64,000 nt of DNA from Chloroflexi bacterium OLB13. GTDB lineage: Bacteria > Chloroflexota > Anaerolineae > Aggregatilineales > Phototrophicaceae. Each line of letters opens with the position of its first letter. Position 1 is the stretch's first letter. Made by a program: the position numbers and the translations under genes. Location of the stretch: assembly GCA_001567485.1 (NCBI GenBank), contig JZRA01000050.1, forward strand, positions 40,742-104,741, in the 5' to 3' direction. The notes below the pieces were generated by a model. It worked only from the letters and a program-made list of their open reading frames with translations. It made no database searches and had not been told where the DNA came from. Of the stretch, positions 29,975-38,369 are shown piece by piece.

Positions 29975-31321
29975 ATGCTGGCAGATCAGTTGTATGAACG
30001 TTTGCGAGATGCAGAGGCTCTTTCCCGATGGGTCGGGCTGTCGGAGTCCGAGTTCGACATCGTAGTCGGCCAGCTCGATCAGCCAATTACCCAGCTCAAC
30101 GCCGAGATGAAAGCACGCAGTGACCGGTTCGGCATCTTGGGATTGGAGTATAAGCCATTCAGCGCCCGCGAAAGCCTGCTGATGGTGCTGTTATGGTCGC
30201 GTCTGGGACTGACGAACCGGGCCGTCGCCAAGCTGTTTAAGGCGAACGGTTGGACGGTGCGGCGGCGAATCCGCGAGACCCGCGAGATTCTGTTTCAGCT
30301 GTACCCGGAACTCCAGACCCAGTCTACCAAGAACGGCGTGCGGCCCGACTCCAACAGCGCCACGATGCTGTGGTCGGCGCTGGGGAATGCGGTGCGTGGC
30401 AGTCATCCGCAGGCGCATCTGCGCGATGCGATCGACCCGGACTATGAAAGCTACTTCTTTGAGGAGCTTGAGGGTGAAACCGCGCCCATCGGCGACGACC
30501 GCATCCCGCCGTTGACCGAGACGCGCCTCGGCGAAGGGATGCAGACCCTTTACCGCCGGATCAAGTCGAACACCATCCCCATCGAGTCGGTGGCCGGCGG
30601 GTACTTCATCGCGATCGTTCTTGCTGAGCTGTCGATCCTGCTGCTGACGCCCGTGCTTGGGCTGCTCCTCTATGTGATGACGCTGTTCATCGCGTTCATC
30701 CACGCGTCTTTGATCTGGGATCGATCGCTGTTTCGGCTGCTGGTGTGCCTCGCAATCGTCCCATTGCTGCGAATCCTGAGCTTGATGATCGCGCTTCTGC
30801 CGCTGCCGATCACGACGGCACTGATGGTCGCGGCCGTCCCGTTGGCGTTCGTCACCCTCAGCGCATACCGCCTGCTTGGATATGGCCGGCCGCTGGTCGG
30901 GTTAACGTTTAGGAATCTCCCGATTCAAGGGCTAACCGCGCTTTCCGGGTTGGGCTTGGGCGTGGCTCAGTTCGTCCTGATGCAGTCTCCTCCGGTCATC
31001 CGCGTGAACTCGTTGGCCGAGATGATCTGGCCGGGTCTCCTGCTGATCGCCGGGACAGGGCTGCTCGACGAGTTCATCTTCCGCGGACTCATCCAGCGGT
31101 CGGCGGTCAATATCATACGCTGGCGAGGCGTCGTTTACGTGGCGATGATCTACGCGGTACTCCAGCTGGGCGGCGGCATTCTGTTTGCACTGTTGAGCTT
31201 CGCGATGGGTGTTGTCTTCGGCGTTGTCACGCGAAACACCCGCAGCGTGCTGGGGGCCGGGCTGGCCCACGGTATCGCGAACGTCGTGGCGCTCGTGTTC
31301 TTTCCGTATCTGTTCGGCTGA
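29975..31321 (+). CDS. Helix-turn-helix domain fused to a CPBP-family intramembrane protease-like domain
   Basis: A 448-residue protein. Residues about 60-110 form a helix-turn-helix resembling transposase or response-regulator recognition helices (LGLTNRAVAKLFKANGWTVRRRIRE). A linker follows, then seven or eight membrane helices from about 205 onward. The CPBP (CAAX protease/bacteriocin-processing) motif 1 is DEFIFRG at 365-371, where the first acid is Asp, and motif 3 is AHGIANV near 434. The usual His of motif 2 appears replaced by Gln in YAVLQL (near 393), which may reduce or abolish activity. The combination suggests a membrane-tethered regulator released or controlled by proteolysis; that is inference. 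Confidence 0.65.
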   Translation: MLADQLYERLRDAEALSRWVGLSESEFDIVVGQLDQPITQLNAEMKARSDRFGILGLEYKPFSARESLLMVLLWSRLGLTNRAVAKLFKANGWTVRRRIRETREILFQLYPELQTQSTKNGVRPDSNSATMLWSALGNAVRGSHPQAHLRDAIDPDYESYFFEELEGETAPIGDDRIPPLTETRLGEGMQTLYRRIKSNTIPIESVAGGYFIAIVLAELSILLLTPVLGLLLYVMTLFIAFIHASLIWDRSLFRLLVCLAIVPLLRILSLMIALLPLPITTALMVAAVPLAFVTLSAYRLLGYGRPLVGLTFRNLPIQGLTALSGLGLGVAQFVLMQSPPVIRVNSLAEMIWPGLLLIAGTGLLDEFIFRGLIQRSAVNIIRWRGVVYVAMIYAVLQLGGGILFALLSFAMGVVFGVVTRNTRSVLGAGLAHGIANVVALVFFPYLFG

Positions 31322-31342
31322 CGTCTGGCGAATGGGACTGCG

Positions 31343-32464
31343 ATGCGTGTCGGTGTCATCGCGTATGGGCTGGATCGACCCTTCACCGGAATCGGACGAT
31401 ACACCGTCGAGATGGTTCGTGCGCTCACCGCGCTGCCCGATGCCCCGGAACTGATCTTATTGACCGCAGGGGACGCTGGCCCTTTGGCCGATCTCCCGCT
31501 GCAGCGTGTGCCGCTGCACGGATGCCGGCTTATGCCGGCGCTTCTGACGCATGGACAGGCGCAGCTCAGGATGCTCGCCGCGCGTTTGCGGCTGGATGTC
31601 GTCCATGATCCGGTTGGCGTGGCTCCATTCGGGTTGGGCTTGGGGCGCGCGCGTTCGGTCATCACCATCCACGACGTGATCCCGCTGAGCTTTCCGGGCG
31701 TCAGCACGCGCATGGACGCGCTGATCTACCGCCGCTGGCTTCCGTTTGCCGCACGCCGGGTCGACCTCGTGCTGACGGTGAGTGAGGCGTCCAGCGCCGA
31801 TATTCAGCAGCATCTTGGCGTTAAGCCCGGCCGCGTCGAGGTGATCGCGCCGGGGGTCAGCGCGCAGTTCCAGACAGCAGCGTCAGCCGATGCCGGTAGT
31901 GTACGGGAAAAGTACGCGCTGCCCGATCACTACATCTTGTCGGTGGGCAACGTAGAAGAGCGCAAGAACGTCCGGCGCGTGATCGAAGCCTACGCGCAAA
32001 TTCGACGGTCGAACCTGCCGTACAAGCTGGTGATCGTCGGCCCGCATAACTGGCGTTTCAGCGAGATTATCGAGGCTGCTAACCTCTCCGACTTTCGTGA
32101 CGATGTGCAATTCACGGGCTATGTGGACGCCGCCGACCTGCCCGCGATCTACCGTGGCGCCGATGTATTCGCGTTTCCATCACTTTATGAAGGGTTCGGC
32201 CTGCCGGTGATCGAAGCGATGGCCGCCGGGACGCCAGCGGTGACGTCGAACCGGTCGTCGCTGCCAGAGGCGGCCGGGGACGCCGCGCTGAAGGTGGATC
32301 CCGAAGACACGGACGCGATTGCTGACGCGATCACGCGCATCTTGACCGATGCGGCGCTGGCCGACGATCTGCGCGCTCGCGGAATCGCACGGGCGGCCGG
32401 GTTTACGTGGGAGCGCATGGCGCGCGCCGTGCTGAACAGCTATCTCGGCATCACACGCGGTTAG
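31343..32464 (+). CDS. Family 4 glycosyltransferase
   Basis: A 373-residue GT-B enzyme. N-terminal half: GLDRPFTGIGRYTVE (acceptor loop) and HDVIPLSFPG. C-terminal half: LSVGNVEERKNVRRVIEA, then FPSLYEGFGLPVIEAMAAG, the donor-binding EX7E motif. The organisation matches mannosyltransferase-like GT4 enzymes of polysaccharide loci. It starts 22 bp after the HTH-CPBP gene and may share its transcript. Confidence 0.9.
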   Translation: MRVGVIAYGLDRPFTGIGRYTVEMVRALTALPDAPELILLTAGDAGPLADLPLQRVPLHGCRLMPALLTHGQAQLRMLAARLRLDVVHDPVGVAPFGLGLGRARSVITIHDVIPLSFPGVSTRMDALIYRRWLPFAARRVDLVLTVSEASSADIQQHLGVKPGRVEVIAPGVSAQFQTAASADAGSVREKYALPDHYILSVGNVEERKNVRRVIEAYAQIRRSNLPYKLVIVGPHNWRFSEIIEAANLSDFRDDVQFTGYVDAADLPAIYRGADVFAFPSLYEGFGLPVIEAMAAGTPAVTSNRSSLPEAAGDAALKVDPEDTDAIADAITRILTDAALADDLRARGIARAAGFTWERMARAVLNSYLGITRG

Positions 32465-32492
32465 CCTGAATCCACCTTCTCATAATGTGGCG

Positions 32493-32521
32493 TGCCGGAC
32501 GCCGAAAAAAGTGCATATAAT
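32493..32521 (+). promoter_or_regulatory. Probable promoter of the wbpDEB-like genes
   Basis: A perfect TATAAT at 32516-32521 sits 17 bp after a weak -35 hexamer (TGCCGG, 32493-32498). It lies about 140 bp upstream of the acetyltransferase start, in the 196-bp gap following the GT4 gene. Confidence 0.5.
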
Positions 32522-32660
32522 GAGGACTGAGGTTGATGCCAGTACTTTTGTACGCGCGGCGCTGTACGACCTTAGTTCATTCCGGAACAACCCGCATCCT
32601 GCGTGATCTGAATCCGGTTCTGACCACAGCAGTGCAGCATCAAGGGGGAGGTGCTTACAC

Positions 32661-33209
32661 GTGTCTGTATTTGTGCACGCATCAGCAGAGGTCGAAGCGG
32701 ATGCCACGATTGGCGAAGGCTCGCGCATTTGGCACCTGTGCCATGTCCGGCGCGGCGCGTCAATCGGCACAGACTGTACCTTGGGGCGCGGCGTGTTCGT
32801 GGACGCCGGCGTGCAGATCGGAAACCGCGTCAAGATACAGAACTACGTCTCGATCTTTCACGGGGTAACAATTGAAGACGGCGTGTTTGTCGGGCCGCAT
32901 GTGTGCTTCACCAACGACATGCGTCCACGCGCCGTAAACACCGATTTCACCCCGAAAGCCGCCGATGACTGGATTCTGGGCGAGACGCGTGTTTCAGCCG
33001 GCGCGTCGATTGGCGCCAACGCCACGATCGTTTGCGGGATCACGATTGGGCGCTGGGCGATGATCGGCGCTGGATCGGTCGTCACGGCAGATGTCCCTGA
33101 CTATGGACTGGTCGTCGGCAATCCGGCGCGCTTGATCGGGTTTGTATGCGCGTCGGGGACACGCCACGACTCGCAGGAATCGGCGCGGCGGTGTCCCGGC
33201 TGTCAGTAA
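32661..33209 (+). CDS. wbpD: Left-handed beta-helix N-acetyltransferase (WbpD/WlbB-like)
   Basis: A 182-residue hexapeptide-repeat protein (repeats such as ADATIGEGSRI, IGTDCTLGRGV, IGNRVKIQNYV, IGANATIVCGI). It matches UDP-2-acetamido-3-amino-2,3-dideoxy-glucuronate 3-N-acetyltransferase, including the HVRRGASIG loop and the FTNDMRPRA loop with the conserved Asn and Asp of the active site. The start is GTG at 32661, with GGGGGAGG upstream. The C-terminus carries a CPGC pair, possibly metal-binding. It opens a three-gene set for UDP-2,3-diacetamido-2,3-dideoxy uronic acid synthesis. Confidence 0.8.
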   Translation: MSVFVHASAEVEADATIGEGSRIWHLCHVRRGASIGTDCTLGRGVFVDAGVQIGNRVKIQNYVSIFHGVTIEDGVFVGPHVCFTNDMRPRAVNTDFTPKAADDWILGETRVSAGASIGANATIVCGITIGRWAMIGAGSVVTADVPDYGLVVGNPARLIGFVCASGTRHDSQESARRCPGCQ

Positions 33210-33271
33210 GCATCCACTGAAATGAGAACATTCATGGCGCGCATCACGCGCGACCCGAAAGGATTGTGAGA

Positions 33272-34372
33272 GTGGTCGAACGCACGCGTTTCAACATACC
33301 GATTTCGCGCCCGCAGCTCGGCGTCGAGGAGGAAGAAGCCGTTCTCGCGGTGCTCCGCAGCGGCCAGATTACACAAGGCGAACGCGTTGCCGCGTTTGAG
33401 GCGGCTTTCGCGGCGTATCACGGGGCGGAGTATGCAATCGCCACCAGCAACGGCACAACCGCCCTCAGCACGGTGATCATGGCGCACGGCATCGGCGCCG
33501 GGGACGAGGTCATTATTCCGTCGTTCAGCTTCTTCGCCACGGCGTCGTCGGTGTCGTTCACGGGCGCAGTTCCGGTTTTCGCTGACATCGACCCTAAGAC
33601 CTTCAACCTATCGCCGGAGGCAGTCGAGGCCGCGATCACGCCGCGCACCGCTGCGATCATGCCGGTGCATCTCTACGGTCAGCCTGCGGATATGTCCGCG
33701 CTGGAAGCAATTGCGCGCAAACACGGGCTGATCCTGCTCGAAGACGCGGCGCAAGCGCATGGGGCCAAGATCGGCGAGCGCTCGGTCGGGACGTGGGGCA
33801 CGGCATCGTTCAGCTTCTACGCCACGAAGAACATGACCACGACCGAAGGCGGCATGATCCTGACCAACGACGCCGAGATCGCGCGTAAAGCCCGCATCAT
33901 CCGCAATCAAGGCATGGATCAGCAGTATGAGCACGTGCTGATGGGCTTCAACCTGCGCATGACCAATTTGACAGCGGCCATCGGACTTGTTCAGTTGGAC
34001 AAGCTGCCGCAGTGGACGGCCAAACGGCGCGAGAATGCCGCGCTGTACGATACCGCGCTGACGAGTGTCGAGACGCCCTACGTACAGCCGGGGGTCACCC
34101 ATGTGTATCACCAGTACACGGTCAGGGTCAAACCGGGAATCGACCGCGACGTGGCGGTCAAGCAGCTCAACGGCAATGGCATCGGGGTTCGCACCTATTA
34201 TCCGAAGCCGATCCACCGCCAGCCGGTCTATGCGCGTGAGGAACGTTATGCACGGCTCGACCTGCCGGAGACCGAACGCGCCGTGCGTGAGGTCTTCAGC
34301 CTGCCGGTTCATCCGGGATTATCGTCCGAAGAACTCGAATTCATCATTGATGAGGTGAATGCACTATGTTGA
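33272..34372 (+). CDS. wbpE: DegT/DnrJ/EryC1/StrS sugar aminotransferase (WbpE/WlbC-like)
   Basis: A PLP-dependent aminotransferase of 366 residues from GTG 33272, whose spacing from AAAGGA is good; GTG at 33266 is an alternative only 2 bases from it. Motifs: SNGTTALSTVI (phosphate-binding turn), EDAAQAHGA, and FYATKNMTTTEGG, in which the Lys forms the internal aldimine. In the pathway it transaminates the 3-keto intermediate of UDP-GlcNAcA using glutamate. Its 3' end overlaps the next gene by 7 bp. Confidence 0.85.
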   Translation: MVERTRFNIPISRPQLGVEEEEAVLAVLRSGQITQGERVAAFEAAFAAYHGAEYAIATSNGTTALSTVIMAHGIGAGDEVIIPSFSFFATASSVSFTGAVPVFADIDPKTFNLSPEAVEAAITPRTAAIMPVHLYGQPADMSALEAIARKHGLILLEDAAQAHGAKIGERSVGTWGTASFSFYATKNMTTTEGGMILTNDAEIARKARIIRNQGMDQQYEHVLMGFNLRMTNLTAAIGLVQLDKLPQWTAKRRENAALYDTALTSVETPYVQPGVTHVYHQYTVRVKPGIDRDVAVKQLNGNGIGVRTYYPKPIHRQPVYAREERYARLDLPETERAVREVFSLPVHPGLSSEELEFIIDEVNALC

Positions 34373-35382
34373 AAGCAGCCGTTGTCGGTGTAGGAAGCAT
34401 GGGGCGTAACCACGCCCGCGTCTATCGTGAAATGGAAGGCAGCGTTGAATTGGTTGGCGTCGCGGACGCCAACGCTGGCGAAGCCGCGAAGGTCGGGGCG
34501 CGCACCGGCGCAGCCCATTTTTCCAACTATCACGAGATGATCGACAAGGTGAAGCCTGATCTGATCTCGCTGGCGGTGCCGACGGCCCTGCATGCCCAGA
34601 TCGGGCTTGAACTGATCGAACGCGGGATCAATCTCCTGATCGAGAAGCCGATCGCCACGACGCTGGAAGAGGGAGAAGCGCTGATCGAAGCGGCGCGCAA
34701 GGCAGGGGTTGTGCTGCAAGTCGGCCATATTGAGCGCTTCAACCCGGTGGTGATGGAGATGAAGCGCCGGCTGCTAGACGGCATGGCCGGCCGAATCTAC
34801 AAAGTGCAGACCCAGCGCCTGAGTCCCTATCCGGGGCGCATTCAGGATGCTGGGGCAGTCACCGACCTCGCCACCCACGATATCGACCTGCTGCGCAACC
34901 TGATGAACGATCAGATCAGCCGGCTGTACGGCGAAATCCTGCATACCATCAACCGCGACCGCGAAGACGGCCTCAACGGCATCCTGCGCTTCCGCAGCGG
35001 GATCATCGGCGTGCTGGACGTGAACTGGATCACACCGGCAAAGGTGCGGCGTATCACGATCACTGGCGCGCGCGGTATGCTGCGCTGCGATTTGCTGTCG
35101 CAGGAGCTGTATTTCTACGAGAACGAGACCGCGCCGAGCCAGTGGGATACGCTCAGCGTTCTGCGCGGCGTGAGCGAAGGCAACGTGATCGGATTCCGCA
35201 TCAACCGCCACGAGCCGCTTGCCGCCGAGCTTGCCGACTTTGCCGAGACTGTGCGCACGGGCCGCAAGCCGACCGTCAGTGGTGAGGACGGCCTTGAAAC
35301 GCTTCGCATCGCACGTGAGTTCATCCTCTCGGCGGAGCAGCGGCGGGTGATCGACTATGAACGTCAGCCTGAGTTGGCGTAA
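34366..35382 (+). CDS. wbpB: Gfo/Idh/MocA-family sugar-nucleotide 3-dehydrogenase (WbpB/WlbA-like)
   Basis: A 338-residue NAD(P)-dependent oxidoreductase. The N-terminal Rossmann fold has GVGSMGRNHAR (residues about 8-18), and the signature EKPIA lies near 95-99. The C-terminal beta domain contains the DLATHDIDLLR helix with the catalytic His. It fits oxidation of the C3 hydroxyl of UDP-GlcNAcA, and the placement next to the aminotransferase and acetyltransferase supports that role. The dehydrogenase WbpA and the epimerase WbpI are not in this window. Confidence 0.8.
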   Translation: MLKAAVVGVGSMGRNHARVYREMEGSVELVGVADANAGEAAKVGARTGAAHFSNYHEMIDKVKPDLISLAVPTALHAQIGLELIERGINLLIEKPIATTLEEGEALIEAARKAGVVLQVGHIERFNPVVMEMKRRLLDGMAGRIYKVQTQRLSPYPGRIQDAGAVTDLATHDIDLLRNLMNDQISRLYGEILHTINRDREDGLNGILRFRSGIIGVLDVNWITPAKVRRITITGARGMLRCDLLSQELYFYENETAPSQWDTLSVLRGVSEGNVIGFRINRHEPLAAELADFAETVRTGRKPTVSGEDGLETLRIAREFILSAEQRRVIDYERQPELA

Positions 35383-35413
35383 CGTCCTCTCAGCGAAACT
35401 GAACTCCAAGAAT

Positions 35414-35450
35414 CGAAAGCGCGCGGAGCGAACCTATCCGCGCGTTTTCG
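35414..35450 (+). terminator. Strong bidirectional intrinsic terminator
   Basis: An 8-bp GC-rich stem (CGCGCGGA with TCCGCGCG) is extended by A/T pairs and followed by TTTT. It lies 32 bp after wbpB and 34 bp before the stop of the convergent flippase gene, so it can serve both. Confidence 0.8.
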
Positions 35451-35483
35451 ATTGATGGGTGTGGCGCTGTGTACCGCGACGGG

Positions 35484-36782
35484 TCAGCTCGCCAGCTTCG
35501 AGTGCTGGTAGATCGACATGACGAATAGGACTGCGAAGTTGCCTATCTCGGCGCAAACGCGGGCCAGCGCCGCGCCGGCAAACCCGAAGCTCTGGATGAA
35601 CACGACCGAGAAAACGATGGTCAAGGCGAGGGTGACAACCGCCGCCGCAGGCAGTCGTTTGTGCCGGCGCTGCGCGATGAGATAGTTGGTGAGGTACGTG
35701 TTGGCGAACACCAGCGGGATGACCAGCGCGATGATCCGCATCGCCGGGATCGCCTCGATAAACTGCTGCCCGTAGAGGAAGCCCAGCACGAGATGCCCGC
35801 CGAGCAGCAGCGCGATCGTGACCAATGCGCCGAGGACGAGCGCAAGCCCGGTATAGCGCAGGTGCAGTCGCAGGGTTCGTTTGTCGTTGGAGACGCTTTG
35901 AGCGAGCGCGGGAAGCAGGGCCGTCCCAAGCGCGACCGGCAGCATGAAGAACGGGCTGACCGTGCCGTTCGCCGCGCCAAACAGACCGACTTCGCGATCT
36001 GGCACGAACCACGACAGCACCACGGTCGGCAGTTGAAGGTAGATGCTCACCAGCGCAAAGCTGCCGCCGATGGGCAGCGCGGCCCGCAGTAGAGCCAGCG
36101 CGCCATCCGGCCTGCCGAGGCGAGGGCGGCCAACCATTCTAAACGCCAACCCCCAACTTACGATCATGCCCGCCGCAGAAGCCGCCAACAGCGCCAGCAG
36201 GATCGCGTCGAGCGCCCGCACGCCGGCGATCAGCAGCACGGCGATCGCGGCCAAGCCAATCCCCTTGTCGAACAGGCGCGTCAGCGTGTCATACTGCATG
36301 CGCTGTAAACCCTGAAACACCGCGCGTCCGAGATCGGCGAGGCCGTTGAAGCCGAGGGTCAGGGCGACGATCAGGATGTAGCCCCAAACCGGCGCGTCGT
36401 AGTTCGCAGCGGTCGCGGCGAGCGCGACCAGCCCCAGCGCCAGCGGCATCGCGATGAGACGCAGCCAGATGGCCGGACGCAGGCTTTCACGGGTGGTGTC
36501 AGGATCAGGCGACCGTGCGATCTCGCGGACGATCAGCGCGTCGACGCCGAGGGTGAAGGCTAGCCCGAAGATCCCGGCGAACGCGAACGCAGCGGTGTAT
36601 TGGCCGTAGGCCGCATCGCCGAGGAAGCGTGCCACGAGAATCCCGTTGAGCGCGAGAATGACCTGAATCAGAAACTGTCCGACGACGAGATAAGACGCGT
36701 TGCGCGCTACACGTTGAACAGGGACGCGCATCTTATCGTGAGTCTTGATTTGGGCACTATCCACAGCGGTCTGCTGGGACAT
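35484..36782 (-). CDS. Wzx-type polysaccharide flippase (MATE/oligosaccharide flippase superfamily)
   Basis: A 432-residue protein with about twelve to fourteen membrane helices and the family's first-helix block (ASYLVVGQFLIQVILALNG, then LVARFLGDAAYG). The fold belongs to the MOP superfamily that moves undecaprenyl-linked repeat units across the cytoplasmic membrane. The gene is a single unit on the minus strand, convergent with wbpB. Its upstream region of 427 bp separates it from a divergent GT2 gene. Together with the GT genes it indicates a Wzy-type assembly route, but no Wzy was identified with confidence. Confidence 0.85.
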   Translation of the reverse strand: MSQQTAVDSAQIKTHDKMRVPVQRVARNASYLVVGQFLIQVILALNGILVARFLGDAAYGQYTAAFAFAGIFGLAFTLGVDALIVREIARSPDPDTTRESLRPAIWLRLIAMPLALGLVALAATAANYDAPVWGYILIVALTLGFNGLADLGRAVFQGLQRMQYDTLTRLFDKGIGLAAIAVLLIAGVRALDAILLALLAASAAGMIVSWGLAFRMVGRPRLGRPDGALALLRAALPIGGSFALVSIYLQLPTVVLSWFVPDREVGLFGAANGTVSPFFMLPVALGTALLPALAQSVSNDKRTLRLHLRYTGLALVLGALVTIALLLGGHLVLGFLYGQQFIEAIPAMRIIALVIPLVFANTYLTNYLIAQRRHKRLPAAAVVTLALTIVFSVVFIQSFGFAGAALARVCAEIGNFAVLFVMSIYQHSKLAS

Positions 36783-37209
36783 GACAGACGGTCTCCTAAC
36801 GGCTCATGGCCGTTGAAATCTGTAGGGTATCGCGGCATGCCGACACAATACGCGTGAACGCGATCGGGTGTAGAACGCGCCGGTAACGGGTTTGCCCCAC
36901 TGGCGCGGGATTTTGGTAATCTGGAACCTCAGCCACTGCATTATACAACGACCTTTTTGCGCCGGCTCATGTAAGAAGTTGAAAGTGCTGAGTGACGAGT
37001 GATGAGTGACTACCAGACTTCACCGCTCGTGGAACCCTCTGAGGCGGAAAATTGAGTCTGCTGACTTTCGATAACATACTTCATGACAAACTGTTGACAA
37101 ATTCTGACAACTGCACCGCGCATTGAGCGGACGGGATTTGGCGAATTGGCATACGATAATTAGGCGGCTATAGTTGATGCTGCCGTAATCCTCGCCAAAG
37201 TCGGACTTT
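36783..37209. other. Divergent intergenic region of 427 bp
   Basis: No gene is visible. The region holds three perfect heptad units GAGTGAC / GAGTGAT / GAGTGAC at 36990-37010 (see repeat entry). A TTGACA at 37094-37099 has no good -10 at the proper distance. A GATAAT at 37155-37160, 50 bp before the GT2 gene, is a candidate -10. Confidence 0.4.
36990..37010 (+). repeat. Three tandem 7-bp repeats
   Basis: Three directly adjacent heptads (GAGTGAC, GAGTGAT, GAGTGAC). A closely related array in reverse orientation is present at 63310-63330 (CAGCACT, CAGCACT, CATCACT). They are dispersed intergenic microrepeats. Confidence 0.6.
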
Positions 37210-37944
37210 ATGAAGCTATCGATTGTCATTCCCGCGTTCAACGAGAGTGAAAGCGTCGCGCATACTGCTGAAAAACTGCGCCCCGTGCTCGACCAACTCG
37301 GCGGCACCTACGAGGTCGAGGTCGTGTTCGTGGACGACGGAAGCAAAGACGACACCGTAACGAAGCTCAAGGCGGAATTCGACGGTGATCCGCGGATTCA
37401 CGTCGTCCAGCACCCGCAGAATCAAGGGCCGGGCGCGGCGATTCGTACCGGATTCGCGGCGGCCGGCGGGGACATCGTCGTCACGACGGATTTCGACGGG
37501 ACGTACCGGTTTGAAAACATCCCGGTGATCGTCGAGCAGCTTGAGCGCGACGGCGTCGATCTCGTGACGGCTTCCCCGTATCATCCGAAGGGCGGCGTGG
37601 AAGGCGTGCCGCGCTATCGGCTGCTGTTCAGCATTGGCGCCTCCACGCTGTATCGCATTCTGGTATCGTGGAAGGTACATACGTGGACGTCGTTCTTCCG
37701 CGCGTACCGGCGCGAGGTCGTCAAGAGTGTGTACTTCGAGAGCAGCGGCTTTTTGGCCGTCACCGAAATCCTCGTCAACGCGCTGCGCATGGGGTTTCGT
37801 GTCGCGGAATTTCCGACGATCCTGCATCAGCGCGCATACGGTCAGTCGAGCTTGAAGATCGCACGCACTACATGGGCGCATCTCAAGTTCCAAGCGCGCA
37901 TTTTGTTCCGCCGCGCACCGCTGCACCCCCCGGCGCAGCCGTAA
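37210..37944 (+). CDS. Family 2 glycosyltransferase, polyprenyl-phosphate sugar synthase-like
   Basis: A 244-residue protein with the GT-A elements IVIPAFNESESV, VDDGSKDDT, and TTDFDGTYRFEN at the metal site. A C-terminal region with RISFFRAYRR-type residues (here TSFFRAYRREV) and no membrane helix indicates a DPM1-like soluble type. It would make a polyprenyl-phosphate sugar at the inner leaflet. It is followed by an SMR-type flippase (48 bp), an FAD oxidoreductase and a GT39-like transferase: the Arn-like set for transfer of a lipid-linked sugar on the outer face. Confidence 0.8.
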   Translation: MKLSIVIPAFNESESVAHTAEKLRPVLDQLGGTYEVEVVFVDDGSKDDTVTKLKAEFDGDPRIHVVQHPQNQGPGAAIRTGFAAAGGDIVVTTDFDGTYRFENIPVIVEQLERDGVDLVTASPYHPKGGVEGVPRYRLLFSIGASTLYRILVSWKVHTWTSFFRAYRREVVKSVYFESSGFLAVTEILVNALRMGFRVAEFPTILHQRAYGQSSLKIARTTWAHLKFQARILFRRAPLHPPAQP

Positions 37945-37991
37945 TACCTCGCAGTGCGCGTATCGACACCGATTGGAGTTGTCCGCACGCC

Positions 37992-38354
37992 ATGGAATGG
38001 GTGATTATCGGATTCAGCACGCTGTTCAGCATCTTGGGGCAGCTCGGCCTCAAGTTCGCGATGCGTCGTGTCGCAGCGTCGACCGGCGATACGCGGCCGG
38101 TGGTGGTTCGCATCCTGTTCTCGCCGCTGACCATCGGCGCGCTGTTCGTCTATGGATGCGGCGTCATTTTCTGGCTGATGGCCCTGTCACGCATGGATGT
38201 CAGCTTGGTGCATCCGTTCGCCAGCCTGAGCTACATCGGCATTATGGTGGGATCGTACTATCTGTTCGGCGAAGAGATTTCGCGGGTACGCGTGATCGGC
38301 TTTGCGGTCGTCATTTTCGGCGTGCTGCTCATCGGGCTGAGCGCGCGGCTCTGA
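37992..38354 (+). CDS. Small multidrug resistance/EamA-type membrane protein, probable sugar-lipid flippase
   Basis: A 120-residue protein with four membrane helices. The start at 37992 (MEWVIIGF) is chosen because earlier in-frame codons would overlap the GT2 gene and lack hydrophobic character. Its length and PFASLSYIGIMVGS block match the ArnE/ArnF-like half-size transporters that flip undecaprenyl-phosphate aminoarabinose. The position between a DPM1-like GT2 and a GT39 supports a flippase role. A second relative lies at 44140-44583. Confidence 0.75.
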   Translation: MEWVIIGFSTLFSILGQLGLKFAMRRVAASTGDTRPVVVRILFSPLTIGALFVYGCGVIFWLMALSRMDVSLVHPFASLSYIGIMVGSYYLFGEEISRVRVIGFAVVIFGVLLIGLSARL

Positions 38355-38369
38355 CACGAAAGGTCAAGC

